NCBI RefSeq assembly: GCF_033436665.1
Contig: NZ_JAWQFO010000006.1
Span: 62,001 to 126,000, forward strand
Direction: 5' to 3'
From: JAWQFO01 sp033436665
GTDB taxonomy: Bacteria > Pseudomonadota > Alphaproteobacteria > Rhodobacterales > Rhodobacteraceae
DNA: 64,000 nucleotides
Position 1 is the stretch's first letter, and each line of letters starts with the position of its first letter. The notes beneath the pieces were generated by a model. The model saw only the letters and a program-made list of their open reading frames with translations, did not search any database and was not told the DNA's origin. A program made the position numbers and the translations under genes. Below, one piece after another: positions 32,720 to 42,610 of the stretch.

Positions 32720-33462
32720 ATGCAACGACCTCCGTCGACTTCCATTGCAACCCCGGTGACCATGCTGGCCTCGTCCGAGCACAAGAAACAGGCCGCGTTG
32801 CCCATGTCCTGCGGGGTCGAGAAGCGGCCGAGCGGAATGGTGGAGAGGAACTTGGCGCGCATCTCGGGCGTGTCCTCGCCGAGGAAGGATTTCAGGAGCG
32901 GCGTTTCCCCCGCGACGGGGCAGAGCGCGTTGACGCGGATGCCCTCGGGCGCAAGCTCGACCGCCATGGTCTTGGTCGCGGTGATCATCCAGCCCTTCGA
33001 GGCGTTGTACCAGTTGAGGCGGGGCCGGGGCGAGAGGCCGGCGGTCGAGGCGATGTTGAGGATCACGCCGGACTTGCGGTCCTTCATCAGCGGCACGAAG
33101 GTACGCGCGGTGAGGTAGACCGACTTCATGTTGACGGCGACGACGCGGTCGAATTCCTCTTCCGACACGCGCTCCATCGGGGTCGGCAGGTGGGTCACGC
33201 CGGCGTTGTTGACGAGGATGTCGACATGGCCCCAGGCGTCGAGCGCGGCCTGCTCCATCTTCATCACCGAGGCGCCGTCGGAGACATCGACCTTCTGCGC
33301 GATAGCGTGGTCGCCCATCTGCGCGCGCAGGTCCTTGGCGCCTTCGATGTTGAGGTCGGCGATCATCACCCGCGCGCCTTCGGCGGTGAACTTGCGCACG
33401 ATCCCGGCGCCGAAGCCCGAGGCGCCCCCGGTGACGATGGCCGTCTTTCCCGTCAGTCGCAT
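32716..33462 (-). CDS. SDR family NAD(P)-dependent oxidoreductase
   Basis: A 248-residue classical short-chain dehydrogenase: cofactor motif TGGASGFGAGI, NNAGVTH, catalytic Ser in NIASTAG, and YNASK (Tyr-x-x-x-Lys). Asp in MIADLN suggests NAD rather than NADP. It oxidises or reduces an alcohol/ketone intermediate of the pathway served by the adjacent importer and aldehyde dehydrogenase. A strong AAGGGAGG ribosome site precedes ATG 33462. Confidence 0.88.
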   Translation of the reverse strand: MRLTGKTAIVTGGASGFGAGIVRKFTAEGARVMIADLNIEGAKDLRAQMGDHAIAQKVDVSDGASVMKMEQAALDAWGHVDILVNNAGVTHLPTPMERVSEEEFDRVVAVNMKSVYLTARTFVPLMKDRKSGVILNIASTAGLSPRPRLNWYNASKGWMITATKTMAVELAPEGIRVNALCPVAGETPLLKSFLGEDTPEMRAKFLSTIPLGRFSTPQDMGNAACFLCSDEASMVTGVAMEVDGGRCI

Positions 33463-33463
33463 G

Positions 33464-33967
33464 TCAGCCTCCCTTCAGCTCGTGTTTCAGCACCACGCGG
33501 TCCTGGCTCGGGTCGTCGTGGTCGGGTGCGTCCCGGTGGTGGACGAACCCGTGGGCCTGCCAGAAGGCGAGGCCGCGCGGGTTCGTGCGCAGGACCGCGA
33601 GCTTGAGCGCGGCGATGCCCTCGGCCCGGGCGCGGCGCCGGATCTCGGCCAATACGGCCGCGCCGAGACGGCGCCCGCGATACTTCGGGTCTAGCAGCAG
33701 CAGGCCGATCCACCAATCGGATTCGGTCTCGTAGCCGCGCGCCATGCCGAGCAGACCGGCGAGCGTGTCGTCGGTGACGATGCCGAGCGTCATCAGGTCC
33801 GAGGCATTCCCACCGGGCGGCAGGTCCTCGAAGAACTCGGTGATGTAGGCGGCGTCGGGATCGCGCCCGGTGTCGAGGCGCACGTAGTCTGCGGCGCGGC
33901 GGGCGAGGGCCAGCGCGCGGTCGTGGTCGCGGGCCGCGTCGAGCGTTTCGAGCTGCCAGTCATCCAT
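33464..33967 (-). CDS. GNAT family N-acetyltransferase
   Basis: A 167-residue acetyltransferase with the acetyl-CoA motif LDPKYRGRRLGAAVLAEI and the C-terminal LAVLRTNPRGLAFWQAHGF. It would transfer an acetyl group to an amine, perhaps a pathway intermediate or a toxic amine. The ATG at 33967 (MDDWQLETL) overlaps the aldehyde dehydrogenase stop by 8 nt; the longer frame upstream is a shadow of that gene. Confidence 0.85.
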   Translation of the reverse strand: MDDWQLETLDAARDHDRALALARRAADYVRLDTGRDPDAAYITEFFEDLPPGGNASDLMTLGIVTDDTLAGLLGMARGYETESDWWIGLLLLDPKYRGRRLGAAVLAEIRRRARAEGIAALKLAVLRTNPRGLAFWQAHGFVHHRDAPDHDDPSQDRVVLKHELKGG

Positions 33968-35423
33968 GCCGGGCCGCCACGGTCTTGAGTTGCGAGAACC
34001 CGTAAAGCGCCTCGAAGCCCTTTTCGCGACCGTGGCCGGACTTGCCGACGCCGCCGAAAGGCAGTTCGACGCCGCCGCCGGCACCGTAGTTGTTCACGAA
34101 GACCTGGCCCGCGCGCAAGGCCTTGGCCATGCGCATCTGGCGCGCGCCGTTCTCGGTCCAGACCGAGGCGACAAGCCCGTAGTCGGTGCCGTTCGCGATT
34201 CGGATCGCCTCGGCCTCGTCCGTGAAGGGGATAAGCACCTGCACCGGGCCGAAGATCTCGTCGCGGGCGAGCGGGTGTTCGGGCGGCACGTCGCGCAGCA
34301 GGGTGGGCAGAACGTAGGCGCCGGTCTCGGGCGCGTCGACGAGGTGACCCCGCGCGGCGACGGCAAGATCGGAGGCACGGTCGAGGAAGCCCTCGACGAT
34401 GGTTTTCTGTCGGGCCGAGATCAGCGGGCCGACGCGGCGGTCGTCGAGGGCCGGGCCGACGGAAAGCGCTTCGTAGGCGGCGGACATGCGGGCCAAAACC
34501 GCATCGTAGAGACTGTTCTGCACCAGGATCCGCGAGGAGGCCGAGCAGGTCTGACCGGCGTTCTGGATACCGGCGTTGACGAGGAACGGCAGGGCGGCGT
34601 CGAGATCGGCGTCGTTGAAAACGACCTGGGGCGACTTGCCGCCCAGTTCCAGCGTGACGGGGACGACGTTGCGCCCGGCGGCCTGCTGGACCAGCGCGCC
34701 GGTGGCGACGGAACCGGTGAACGAAACGTGCTGCACGCCGCCATGCCCCGCAAGCGCCGCGCCGGCCTGCGCGCCGCGTCCGGGCACGACGTTGAGCGCG
34801 CCGGCAGGCAGGCCGGCGTCGCGGCAGAGATGGGCGAAGGCGAGAGCCGTCAGACAGGCTTCCTCGGCGGGTTTCAACACGCAGGCGTTGCCCATCGCAA
34901 GCGCGGCACCGACCGAGCGGCCGATGATCTGCATCGGGTAGTTCCAGGGCACGATGTGCCCGGCGACGCCGTGCGGTTCGCGCAGGGTGTAGACGGTGTA
35001 ACCGTCGAGATACGGCAGGGTCTCGCCGGTGATCTTGTCGGCGGCACCGCCGTAGAATTCCATGTAGCGGGCCAGGGCCGTGACATCCGCGCGGGCTTGG
35101 GTCAGCGGCTTGCCGACGTCGAGCGCCTCGAGCAGGGCGAGGTCCTCGGCGCGGGCCTCGACCGCCTGGCCGATGCGGGTCAGGATGCGCCCGCGCTCGG
35201 TCGCGGTCATGCGGCCCCAGTCGCCGTCGCGCGCCTGTTGCGCGGCCATGACGGCGCGGTCGATGTCCTCGGCGTCGCCGGCGGCGATGCGGGCCAGCAG
35301 GCTGCCGTCAGAGGGGTTCAGCAGGTCCATTGTCTCGCCCGAGGCGGCGGGGCGCCAGTCGGACCCGATGAGGCAGAGGGACGCGTCGAACCAGAGCGGG
35401 TCGGGGCGGATGGTGTCAGGCAT
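33960..35423 (-). CDS. Aldehyde dehydrogenase family protein
   Basis: A 487-residue NAD(P)-dependent aldehyde dehydrogenase: HIVPWNYPMQIIGRSVGAAL, the active-site glutamate in LELGGKSPQVV, the catalytic cysteine in QNAGQTCSASSRI, and DEIFGPVQVLIPF. Members oxidise amino- or betaine-aldehydes and similar compounds. The operon pairs it with an importer and an SDR, so it probably completes alcohol-to-acid oxidation of the imported compound or its fragments. Overlaps the ATPase gene upstream by 8 nt. Confidence 0.9.
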   Translation of the reverse strand: MPDTIRPDPLWFDASLCLIGSDWRPAASGETMDLLNPSDGSLLARIAAGDAEDIDRAVMAAQQARDGDWGRMTATERGRILTRIGQAVEARAEDLALLEALDVGKPLTQARADVTALARYMEFYGGAADKITGETLPYLDGYTVYTLREPHGVAGHIVPWNYPMQIIGRSVGAALAMGNACVLKPAEEACLTALAFAHLCRDAGLPAGALNVVPGRGAQAGAALAGHGGVQHVSFTGSVATGALVQQAAGRNVVPVTLELGGKSPQVVFNDADLDAALPFLVNAGIQNAGQTCSASSRILVQNSLYDAVLARMSAAYEALSVGPALDDRRVGPLISARQKTIVEGFLDRASDLAVAARGHLVDAPETGAYVLPTLLRDVPPEHPLARDEIFGPVQVLIPFTDEAEAIRIANGTDYGLVASVWTENGARQMRMAKALRAGQVFVNNYGAGGGVELPFGGVGKSGHGREKGFEALYGFSQLKTVAARHG

Positions 35424-37026
35424 GGGCGGGGGTCCTCGAACCGGAAAGATCGGGCAGGCGCGGGGCGGCGGCGATCAGCTTGCGGGTGTAGGGGTGCTGC
35501 GGGTCGGTGAAGACACGCTCGGTCTCGCCGTGCTCCACGATCTCGCCCGACTGCATCACCAGCACCCGGTCGGTGACCGAGCGCACGACCGACAGGTCGT
35601 GGCTGATGAAGAGGTAGGTGAGGTCATAGGCGCGGCAGAGATCTGCCAGAAGGTCGAGGATCTGGGCGCGGACCGAGACGTCGAGGGCCGAGACCGCCTC
35701 GTCGAGCAGGATCAGTTCCGGGCGGATGATGAGCGCGCGGGCGATGGCGATGCGCTGGCGCTGTCCGCCGGAGAACTCGTGGATGTAGCGTGTCGCGTCG
35801 CGCGGCGAGAGGCCGACGGCGGTCAGCGCCTCGGCCACCGCCTCGGCGCGTTTTGGGCCGCGCGGCGGGTCGGGCATCAGGTGGAAGGGCTCGGTGATGA
35901 GGCGTTCGACCCGGTGGCGCGGGTTGAAGCTGCCGTAGGGGTCCTGGAACACCACCTGCATCCGGCGCCGCACGGCAAGGTTGGGGCGTCCGTGGTCGAA
36001 GACCGGCATCCCGTCGAGCCGGATCTGCCCGGCCTGGATCGGCTCGAGCCCCAGAATTGCCCGTGTCAGGGTCGACTTTCCGCAACCGGATTCGCCCACG
36101 AGGCCCAACCGTTCGCCGCGCCGGATGGTGAAGCTCACGTCATTCACGGCGCGGAAATGGCCGGGGTCGGCAAAGAGGCGGCGGCGCGGGAGGCGGTAGT
36201 CGCGGGAGACATTCTCGACCTCGAGCAGCGGCGCGGGTGGCGGGGCAGGGGGCAGGTCGACGCGATGCGCAGAGGCTTCGAAAAGCATGCGCGTGTAGGG
36301 GTGGCGCATCTCGCGCAAGAGCTCCTGCGTGGGTCCTTGTTCGACCACTTCGCCATTGCGCATGACGACGATGCGGTGGGCCATGTCCGACACCACGGCG
36401 AGGTCGTGGGTGATCATCAGAAGGCCCATCTCGAACTCGCGGGCGAGGCCCTTGAGCAGGTCGAGGATCTGCGCCTGGGTGGTGACGTCGAGCGCCGTGG
36501 TGGGTTCGTCGGCGATCAGCAAGCGCGGGCGCAGGGCGATGGCCATTGCGATCACGACGCGCTGGCGCTGACCGCCGGACAGCTCGTGCGGGTAGCGCGA
36601 GAGCGGGAAGCGGTCGGGTGGCAGGCCGACACGTTCGAGCACCTCGGCGGCGCGGGCAAGGGTTGTTCGACGCGGGACGCGCTCGTGGATCAGGATGGTT
36701 TCGGCCACCTGGTCGCCGATGGTGCGGACCGGGTTGAGGGCGGTCATGGGTTCCTGGAAGACCATGCCGATCTGGTTGCCGCGCAGGGTGCAGAGGGCGG
36801 GTTCGTCGAGATCCAGAAGGTCGCGCCCGTCGAGCGCGATCGTGCCGGCGGCGCTGGCGCCGCGCGGCAGAAGGCCCATGACGGCCAGTGCGGTCATTGA
36901 CTTGCCCGAGCCGCTTTCGCCGGTGATGGCGACGATCTCGCCCGGACCCACGTCGAGCGAGACGTCGCGCAGGATCGGCAGCTTGTGGATCGAAACCCCG
37001 AGATCGCGGACCGACAGCAGGCTCAT
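35416..37026 (-). CDS. ABC transporter dual ATP-binding protein (DppD-DppF fusion type)
   Basis: A 536-residue protein with two complete ATPase domains. The first has Walker A GESGSGKS, signature LSGGQRQRVVIAMAI and DEPTTALD; the second has GESGCGKST, FSGGQRQRIAIARAL and DEAVSALD. Such fused subunits replace separate DppD and DppF in GsiA/YejF-type importers. ATG 37026 overlaps the permease stop (ATGA). Confidence 0.92.
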   Translation of the reverse strand: MSLLSVRDLGVSIHKLPILRDVSLDVGPGEIVAITGESGSGKSMTALAVMGLLPRGASAAGTIALDGRDLLDLDEPALCTLRGNQIGMVFQEPMTALNPVRTIGDQVAETILIHERVPRRTTLARAAEVLERVGLPPDRFPLSRYPHELSGGQRQRVVIAMAIALRPRLLIADEPTTALDVTTQAQILDLLKGLAREFEMGLLMITHDLAVVSDMAHRIVVMRNGEVVEQGPTQELLREMRHPYTRMLFEASAHRVDLPPAPPPAPLLEVENVSRDYRLPRRRLFADPGHFRAVNDVSFTIRRGERLGLVGESGCGKSTLTRAILGLEPIQAGQIRLDGMPVFDHGRPNLAVRRRMQVVFQDPYGSFNPRHRVERLITEPFHLMPDPPRGPKRAEAVAEALTAVGLSPRDATRYIHEFSGGQRQRIAIARALIIRPELILLDEAVSALDVSVRAQILDLLADLCRAYDLTYLFISHDLSVVRSVTDRVLVMQSGEIVEHGETERVFTDPQHPYTRKLIAAAPRLPDLSGSRTPAHA

Positions 37027-37838
37027 GCGCGCACCACGCGCAGGCGGGGGTCGAGCCAGTCGCGCAAGCCGTCCCCGAAAAGGTTGAGGCCGAGCACGGC
37101 GAGCACCACGGCAAGCCCCGGGATCAGCGCCATGTGCGGGGCCAGCGCGACAAGCGTCTGGGCGTCGGCCAGCATCCGGCCCAGCGAGGGGGTGGGCGGC
37201 TGCACGCCGAGGCCGACGAAAGAGAGCGCCGCCTCGACCTGGATGCCGAGGGCGAACTGGATGGTCCCCTGCACGATCAGCAGGTCGCTGACGTTGGGCA
37301 GGATGTGCTCGGCCGAGATGCGGGGGACCGACTTGCCGGCGACGCGGGCGGCGAGGATGAATTCCCTTTGCCAGAGACTGAGCGCCGCGCCGCGGGTGAC
37401 CCGGGCGAAGACGGGGATGTTGAAGATGCCGAAGGCGATGATGGCGTTGACGGCGGAGGGGCCGAAAACGGCGGTGATCAGGATCGCCAGCAGCAGGAAG
37501 GGGAAGGCGAAGACGATGTCGTTGCCGCGCATGATGGTCTCGTCGAGCCAGCCGCCGCGCGCCGCTGCGGCGGAAAGGCCCAGCGGGATGCCGAAGGCCA
37601 TGCCGATGATGACGGCGACAAGCGCCACGGCGAGCGAGGTGCGGGTGCCGACCATGACCATCGACAGGATGTCGCGCCCGAGGTGATCGGTGCCGAGCAG
37701 ATGCGCGCCGCCGGGCGGTTGCAGCTTGTTGGGAATGTCGAGCGCGGCGGTGTCGTAAGGCGTCCAGACCAGCGACACCAGCGCGAGGCCCACCATGAAG
37801 AGGCTGAGGGCCGCGCCGATGACGAGGTTGCGGTTCAC
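37023..37838 (-). CDS. ABC transporter permease, DppC type
   Basis: A 271-residue permease: LLGTDHLGRDILSMVMVGTRT, several membrane helices, EAA loop (AARVAGKSVPRISAEHILPN) and C-terminal GDGLRDWLDPRLR. The GTG at 37838 overlaps the DppB-type stop (GTGA); the longer open frame upstream has no permease-like content. Confidence 0.9.
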   Translation of the reverse strand: MNRNLVIGAALSLFMVGLALVSLVWTPYDTAALDIPNKLQPPGGAHLLGTDHLGRDILSMVMVGTRTSLAVALVAVIIGMAFGIPLGLSAAAARGGWLDETIMRGNDIVFAFPFLLLAILITAVFGPSAVNAIIAFGIFNIPVFARVTRGAALSLWQREFILAARVAGKSVPRISAEHILPNVSDLLIVQGTIQFALGIQVEAALSFVGLGVQPPTPSLGRMLADAQTLVALAPHMALIPGLAVVLAVLGLNLFGDGLRDWLDPRLRVVRA

Positions 37839-38782
37839 GTGCGCGTCCTCAGGCGCGGGTCGACGGCGGCATAGGCGATGTCGACGAGAAAGTTGATCAC
37901 GATCACCGCGAAGACGATCAGCATGACGACGGATTCCACGACGATCAGGTCGCGGGCCGAGATCGACTGGAAGATCAGCCGTCCGAGGCCGGGCAGGTAG
38001 AACACCTGTTCGATGATGATGGTGCCGGCGATCAGGAATGAGAATTGCAGGCCGACGATGGTCAGCACCGGGATCAGCGCATTGCGCAGCCCGTGCCGCC
38101 AGAGCGCCTGGCGCGGCGACAGCCCCTTGGCGCGGGCGGTGCGCATGTAATCCTGCCCAAGCACGTCGAGCAGCGAGGAGCGCATGACGCGGGCGAGGAT
38201 GGCGGCCTGAGAGATCGCAAGCGCGATTGCGGGCAGAGTGAGCGAGCGCATGGCGGGCCAGAACCCGTCCTCCCACCCGGCGAAACCGCCGGCGGCGAAC
38301 CAGCGCAGGTTGATGGCGAAGACCAGCACCAGCATCATCGCGAACCAGAAGGGCGGAATGGCGACGCCAAGCTGGGTCGCGCCCATGACCAGCGTGTCGC
38401 CCACGGCCCCGCGCCGGACGGCGGCGAAGACGCCGGCGAGAAAGCCGATGAGGGTGGAAAGCACCAGCGCGTAGAGCGCCAGCGGCACCGAGACCCAGAG
38501 CCGTTGCGCCACCATGTCGGAAACCGGCGTGCGGTAGGTGTAGGAGGTGCCGAGATCGCCCGAGAGCATGCCGCCGACCCAGGCGAGATAGCGTTCGACG
38601 CGCGGGGCATCGAGGCCCAGCTCGGCGCGCAGGGCGGCCAGTGTTTCGGGCTGCGCATTGAGGCCCAGCATGAAGGAGGCCGGATCGCCGGGCGCGACCT
38701 CGATCACCGCGAAGATCACCAGCGAGGCGACCGCGAGGCTGATCGCCAGCGACAGGAGGCGTTTGATCGTGTAGCGCAGCAT
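37835..38782 (-). CDS. ABC transporter permease, DppB type
   Basis: A 315-residue permease with the N-terminal MLRYTIKRLLSLAISLAVAS, APGDPASFML, GDLGTSYTYRTPV and the EAA loop (ARAKGLSPRQALWRHGLRNAL). It is the first gene of the eight-gene operon 38782-31348. Unusually, no binding-protein gene precedes it; a family 5 binding protein at 46.6-48.1 kb may serve it. The 120 bp to the divergent amidohydrolase at 38903 must hold both promoters. Confidence 0.92.
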   Translation of the reverse strand: MLRYTIKRLLSLAISLAVASLVIFAVIEVAPGDPASFMLGLNAQPETLAALRAELGLDAPRVERYLAWVGGMLSGDLGTSYTYRTPVSDMVAQRLWVSVPLALYALVLSTLIGFLAGVFAAVRRGAVGDTLVMGATQLGVAIPPFWFAMMLVLVFAINLRWFAAGGFAGWEDGFWPAMRSLTLPAIALAISQAAILARVMRSSLLDVLGQDYMRTARAKGLSPRQALWRHGLRNALIPVLTIVGLQFSFLIAGTIIIEQVFYLPGLGRLIFQSISARDLIVVESVVMLIVFAVIVINFLVDIAYAAVDPRLRTRT

Positions 38783-38902
38783 TTGCCGCAGGTTAGCAGG
38801 GTTGGGTAGCGCGTCCAGCGCCCTTCGATTGTGTCATTGGACTGCGATGGATTCGGGTTAGGTTTGTAGGTGACGCCCGACCTGACACCGGAGATTGATC
38901 GC

Positions 38903-40774
38903 ATGAACCCTTTCGCCTTCCGCGCCCTGCTTGCCGCTTCGACCTGTGTCGCCACGGGTGCGACCGCGCAGGAGGTGGCCGACACGATTTATTCCGGCGG
39001 GCCGATCCTGACCATCGAGGAGTCCGCCCCGACGGCCGAGGCGGTGGCGGTGAAGGACGGGCGCATCCTCGGCGTCGGGGATCTTTCGGCGATGCTGGCG
39101 CACCAGGGCGAGGCGACGGAGATGTTCGACCTCGACGGGCGGGCGATGCTGCCGGGGTTCGTGGACAGCCACGGACACATGGTCTTTGGCGGGTTGCAGG
39201 CGCTGTCGGCGAACCTTCTGGCGCCGCCGGACGGAGAGGTGACGGACATCGCGAGCCTGCAGCAGACCTTGCGCGACTGGCTGGCGGAGAATGCCGACGT
39301 GGTCGACCAGGTGCAGATGGTCGTCGGCTTCGGCTACGACAACGCGCAGCTGGCCGAGCTGCGGCACCCGACGCGGGACGAACTCGACGCGGTGACGGGC
39401 GATCTGCCGGTGATCATCGTGCACCAGTCCGGGCATCTCGGGGTCGCCAATTCGAAGGCGCTGGACCTGGCCGGGATCACCGCCGAAACCGAAGATCCGG
39501 CCGGCGGGGTGATCCGGCGCGGAGCGGACGGGGCGCCGAACGGGGTGCTGGAGGAATACGCGTTTTTCAACGTGCTGGTCCCGCTACTGGGCCAGCTGGG
39601 GCCGGAGGGGTTCGCGGCCTTTGCCGAGGCGGGGGCCGAGCTCTGGGCGAGCTTCGGGTACACCACCGCGCAGGACGGGCGGTCGTCCGAAGGCCTTGTC
39701 GAGACGCTGCGGGCGGTGGATGCGGCGGGAAAGCTGCCGATCGACGTGGTGTCCTTTCCGGACGTGCTGGAAGCGCGCGATTTCATCGCGGCCAACGCGT
39801 CGAAGGACTATGAGGGCCGGGTCCGGGTCGGGGGCTGCAAGCTGACCATCGACGGCTCGCCGCAAGGCTTCACGGCGCTGCGCGACCGGCCTTACTACGA
39901 CCCGGTGGGCGATTACCCGGCGGGATATGCCGGCTATGCGGCGATCACCATGGCGCAGACGCAGGATGCGGTGAACTGGTGTTTCGGGAACGGGTTGCAG
40001 ATCATCACACATGCCAACGGCGAGGGCGCTTCGGACATGCTGATTGCGGCGATCGGGGCGGCGCGGGAGCAATACGGCGATCCGGGCAATCGCCCGGTGA
40101 TCGTGCACGGGCAGTTCCTGCGCGAGGACCAGGTCCAGAGCTACCACGACCTCGGCGTCTTTCCGTCGCTGTTCCCGATGCACACCTTCTACTGGGGCGA
40201 CTGGCACCGCGATCACACGGTGGGGCCGGTGAATGCCGACAACATCTCGCCCACCGGATGGGTGCGCGAGCGCGGCATGATGTTCGGCTCGCACCACGAC
40301 GCGCCGGTGGCCTTTCCCGACAGCATGCGGATTCTCGACGCGACGGTCACGCGGCGCTCGCGCTCGGGCGATATTCTCGGGCCGGACCAGCGGGTCGACG
40401 TGATGACGGCACTGAAGGCGATGACGGTCTGGCCGGCCTGGCAGCATTTCGAGGAAGACCGCAAGGGCTCGATCGCCGTGGGCAAGCTGGCGGATTTCGT
40501 GCTGCTGTCGGATGATCCGACGGCGGTCGACCCCGAAACGCTCGACAGCCTGCGGGTGATGGCGACGATCAAGGAGGATGCGGTGGTCTACGCGGCGGAG
40601 GACAACGTGCAGAAGGGCGAGATGCGCGGAGCGCCGGTTCTCGGCGATCCGGTCACGGCGCACCGGATGCTGCACGCGCTGGCGCGGGGGCTGGGGGTGG
40701 AGCGGCCCGCGTCGCGCTGCCTCCTCGACGCCGCGAGATGTGAGCGGCTCTTCGGTCCAACGCGGTTCCGGTAA
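38903..40774 (+). CDS. Secreted amidohydrolase family 3 protein (YtcJ/AepA type)
   Basis: A 623-residue metal hydrolase with a signal peptide (MNPFAFRALLAASTCVATGATA), so it works in the periplasm. The N-terminal beta-sandwich is followed by GFVDSHGHMVFGG (HxH), later HQSGHLGVAN, CKLTIDGSPQGFTALRD, ITHANGEGASDMLI, and a late GSHHDAPVAFPDSMRILDATVTR with the metal Asp region. Members hydrolyse N-formimino, N-substituted formamide or similar bonds; the substrate is not predictable. Start at ATG 38903 with GGAG nine bases upstream. Divergent from the ABC operon, so it may act on the compound before uptake. Confidence 0.85.
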   Translation: MNPFAFRALLAASTCVATGATAQEVADTIYSGGPILTIEESAPTAEAVAVKDGRILGVGDLSAMLAHQGEATEMFDLDGRAMLPGFVDSHGHMVFGGLQALSANLLAPPDGEVTDIASLQQTLRDWLAENADVVDQVQMVVGFGYDNAQLAELRHPTRDELDAVTGDLPVIIVHQSGHLGVANSKALDLAGITAETEDPAGGVIRRGADGAPNGVLEEYAFFNVLVPLLGQLGPEGFAAFAEAGAELWASFGYTTAQDGRSSEGLVETLRAVDAAGKLPIDVVSFPDVLEARDFIAANASKDYEGRVRVGGCKLTIDGSPQGFTALRDRPYYDPVGDYPAGYAGYAAITMAQTQDAVNWCFGNGLQIITHANGEGASDMLIAAIGAAREQYGDPGNRPVIVHGQFLREDQVQSYHDLGVFPSLFPMHTFYWGDWHRDHTVGPVNADNISPTGWVRERGMMFGSHHDAPVAFPDSMRILDATVTRRSRSGDILGPDQRVDVMTALKAMTVWPAWQHFEEDRKGSIAVGKLADFVLLSDDPTAVDPETLDSLRVMATIKEDAVVYAAEDNVQKGEMRGAPVLGDPVTAHRMLHALARGLGVERPASRCLLDAARCERLFGPTRFR

Positions 40775-40802
40775 GGGGCGAAGCGGTGCTAGTCTCTCCG
40801 CC

Positions 40803-41426
40803 ATGACCGATGCGGAGATCAGGCGGCGCAGCGACTATGACCGGGCCTCGGTGCGCTGGGGCGACAAGATGCGCACGCTGGGCTACTACGACGGCTACCT
40901 GGGATTCCTGTCGGCACCTGGGTTCGAAGCCGAGCCGGGGCGGCGCATCATCGACGTGGGTGCCGGCACGGGGGCGTTCTGCGAGGCCTGGGTTGCGATC
41001 AACGGCCATCCGGACAGGCTGACCCTGCTCGACCCGAGTGCCGCGATGCTGGGGCGGGCGCAGGATGCGCTGCGCAGGCGCGGGGTGACGGCGCAAGGTG
41101 TCGCGGCGCATCTGGGCGAGTTCGACGGGACGGGATACGACGAGGCGCTGGCGGCGCATATGATCGAGCATTGCCCGGATCCGCTGCGGGCGCTGCGGCA
41201 GTTGCGCGACCTGCTGGCGCCGGGCGGGGTGCTGCGGCTGGTGGTGTCGCGCCCGCACTGGTGCAACGCGATCGTCTGGCTGCGCTGGCGGCATCGCACC
41301 TTCGCGCGTGACGAGATCGCGGAGCTGCTGGGGCAGGCGGGATTCGCCGATCTGAACTTCTACCGCTTTCCGTCCGGGCCGCCGTCGCGCACCAGTCTCG
41401 GGATCCGTGCCGTCCGGGCGGACTGA
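40803..41426 (+). CDS. Class I SAM-dependent methyltransferase
   Basis: A 207-residue methyltransferase: SAM-binding IIDVGAGTGAFCEAW, LLDPSAAMLGRAQDAL, EALAAHMIEHCPDPLRALRQL and LAPGGVLRLVVS. The post-motif region resembles small-molecule methyltransferases of the UbiE/Methyltransf_11 group. Start at ATG 40803, 29 bp after the amidohydrolase gene. The longer upstream frame is a shadow. Confidence 0.85.
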   Translation: MTDAEIRRRSDYDRASVRWGDKMRTLGYYDGYLGFLSAPGFEAEPGRRIIDVGAGTGAFCEAWVAINGHPDRLTLLDPSAAMLGRAQDALRRRGVTAQGVAAHLGEFDGTGYDEALAAHMIEHCPDPLRALRQLRDLLAPGGVLRLVVSRPHWCNAIVWLRWRHRTFARDEIAELLGQAGFADLNFYRFPSGPPSRTSLGIRAVRAD

Positions 41427-41468
41427 CGGCACTGGCCGAACCGGGTTCGCGCCCCTAGGTTCCGGCCC

Positions 41469-42578
41469 ATGTCCGCGCGGCCGCTTTTCATCGGGTCGGA
41501 GATCTTCCGGCATTCCAGCTATGGCCGCTGGCATCCGCTGCGCGTGCCGCGGGTCAGCACGGTCATGGACCTTGCGCGGGCGATGGGCTGGCTGGGGCCC
41601 GAGCAGTTCCTGACCTCGCCGCGCGCCAAGCCCAAGGCGCTGCAGATCTGGCACACGCCGGACTACCTTGCGGCCCTGCAGCGGGTCGAGGAGACGCAGG
41701 TGGCGACAGCCGAGGATCTCGCCCGGCACGACCTCGGCAGCGTCACCAACCCGGTGTTCCCCGAGATCTATCGCCGGCCCGCGACGGCGGCGGGCGGGTC
41801 GCTGCTGGCGGGCGAACTGCTGGAAACGGGCGGGATCGTCTACAACCCGGCGGGCGGCACGCATCACGGGATGCCGGACCGGGCCAACGGGTTCTGCTAT
41901 CTCAACGACCCGGTGCTGGCGATGCTGGCGCTGCGCCGGTCGGGCGTGCGCCGCATCGCCTATGTCGACATCGACGCGCATCACTGCGACGGGGTGGCGC
42001 TGGGGTTTCACGGCGATCCCGACATGCTGATGATCTCGGTGCATGAGGAACGGCTCTGGCCGCGCACCGGGGCGCTGGAGGATGACGCGGGCGGGGCGGC
42101 GCTGAACCTGCCGGTGCCGCGCGGGCTCAACGACAGCGAGATGGCGCTGATCCGCGAGCAGCTGATCCTGCCCGCCGTGACGCGCTTTGCGCCCGACGCG
42201 ATCGTGCTGCTGTGTGGCGCCGACGGGGTGACGGAGGATCCGCTGGCGCATCTGGAGCTGTCGAACAACGCGCATTGGGCGGTGGTCGCGGGCCTGATGG
42301 GGCTGGCGCCGCGCCTGCTTGTGCTGGGCGGGGGCGGCTACAACCCGTGGTCCGTGGGGCGGCTCTGGACCGGGGTCTGGGCGACGCTGAACGGGCAGGC
42401 GATCCCCGACCGGCTGCCGGCGCCGGCCGAGGCAGTGCTGCGGGCGCTGAAGTGGGAGGGCGACCGGCGCGGCAAGTCCCCGCCCGAGCATTGGTTCACC
42501 ACCCTGCGCGACGCGCCGCGCGACGGGCCGGTGCGCGATCTCGTGCGCGAGCGGGTCAAGATCCTCGCCGCGCGGTGA
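41469..42578 (+). CDS. Histone deacetylase / AcuC family zinc hydrolase
   Basis: A 369-residue member of the arginase/deacetylase superfamily. Zinc and catalytic features are GGTHHGMPDRANGFCYLND, DIDAHHCDGVALGF, a tyrosine-type loop in LVLGGGGYNPWSVGRLW and LLCGADGVTEDPLAHL. Bacterial members deacetylate acetyl-CoA synthetase (AcuC), acetylpolyamines or other small acetyl-amides. The nearby GNAT and aminotransferases make a small acetyl-amine substrate thinkable, but this is only context. Confidence 0.85.
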   Translation: MSARPLFIGSEIFRHSSYGRWHPLRVPRVSTVMDLARAMGWLGPEQFLTSPRAKPKALQIWHTPDYLAALQRVEETQVATAEDLARHDLGSVTNPVFPEIYRRPATAAGGSLLAGELLETGGIVYNPAGGTHHGMPDRANGFCYLNDPVLAMLALRRSGVRRIAYVDIDAHHCDGVALGFHGDPDMLMISVHEERLWPRTGALEDDAGGAALNLPVPRGLNDSEMALIREQLILPAVTRFAPDAIVLLCGADGVTEDPLAHLELSNNAHWAVVAGLMGLAPRLLVLGGGGYNPWSVGRLWTGVWATLNGQAIPDRLPAPAEAVLRALKWEGDRRGKSPPEHWFTTLRDAPRDGPVRDLVRERVKILAAR

Positions 42579-42610
42579 CGCGATCTCTGGCGCGGCGTGG
42601 CGTTCGGGCT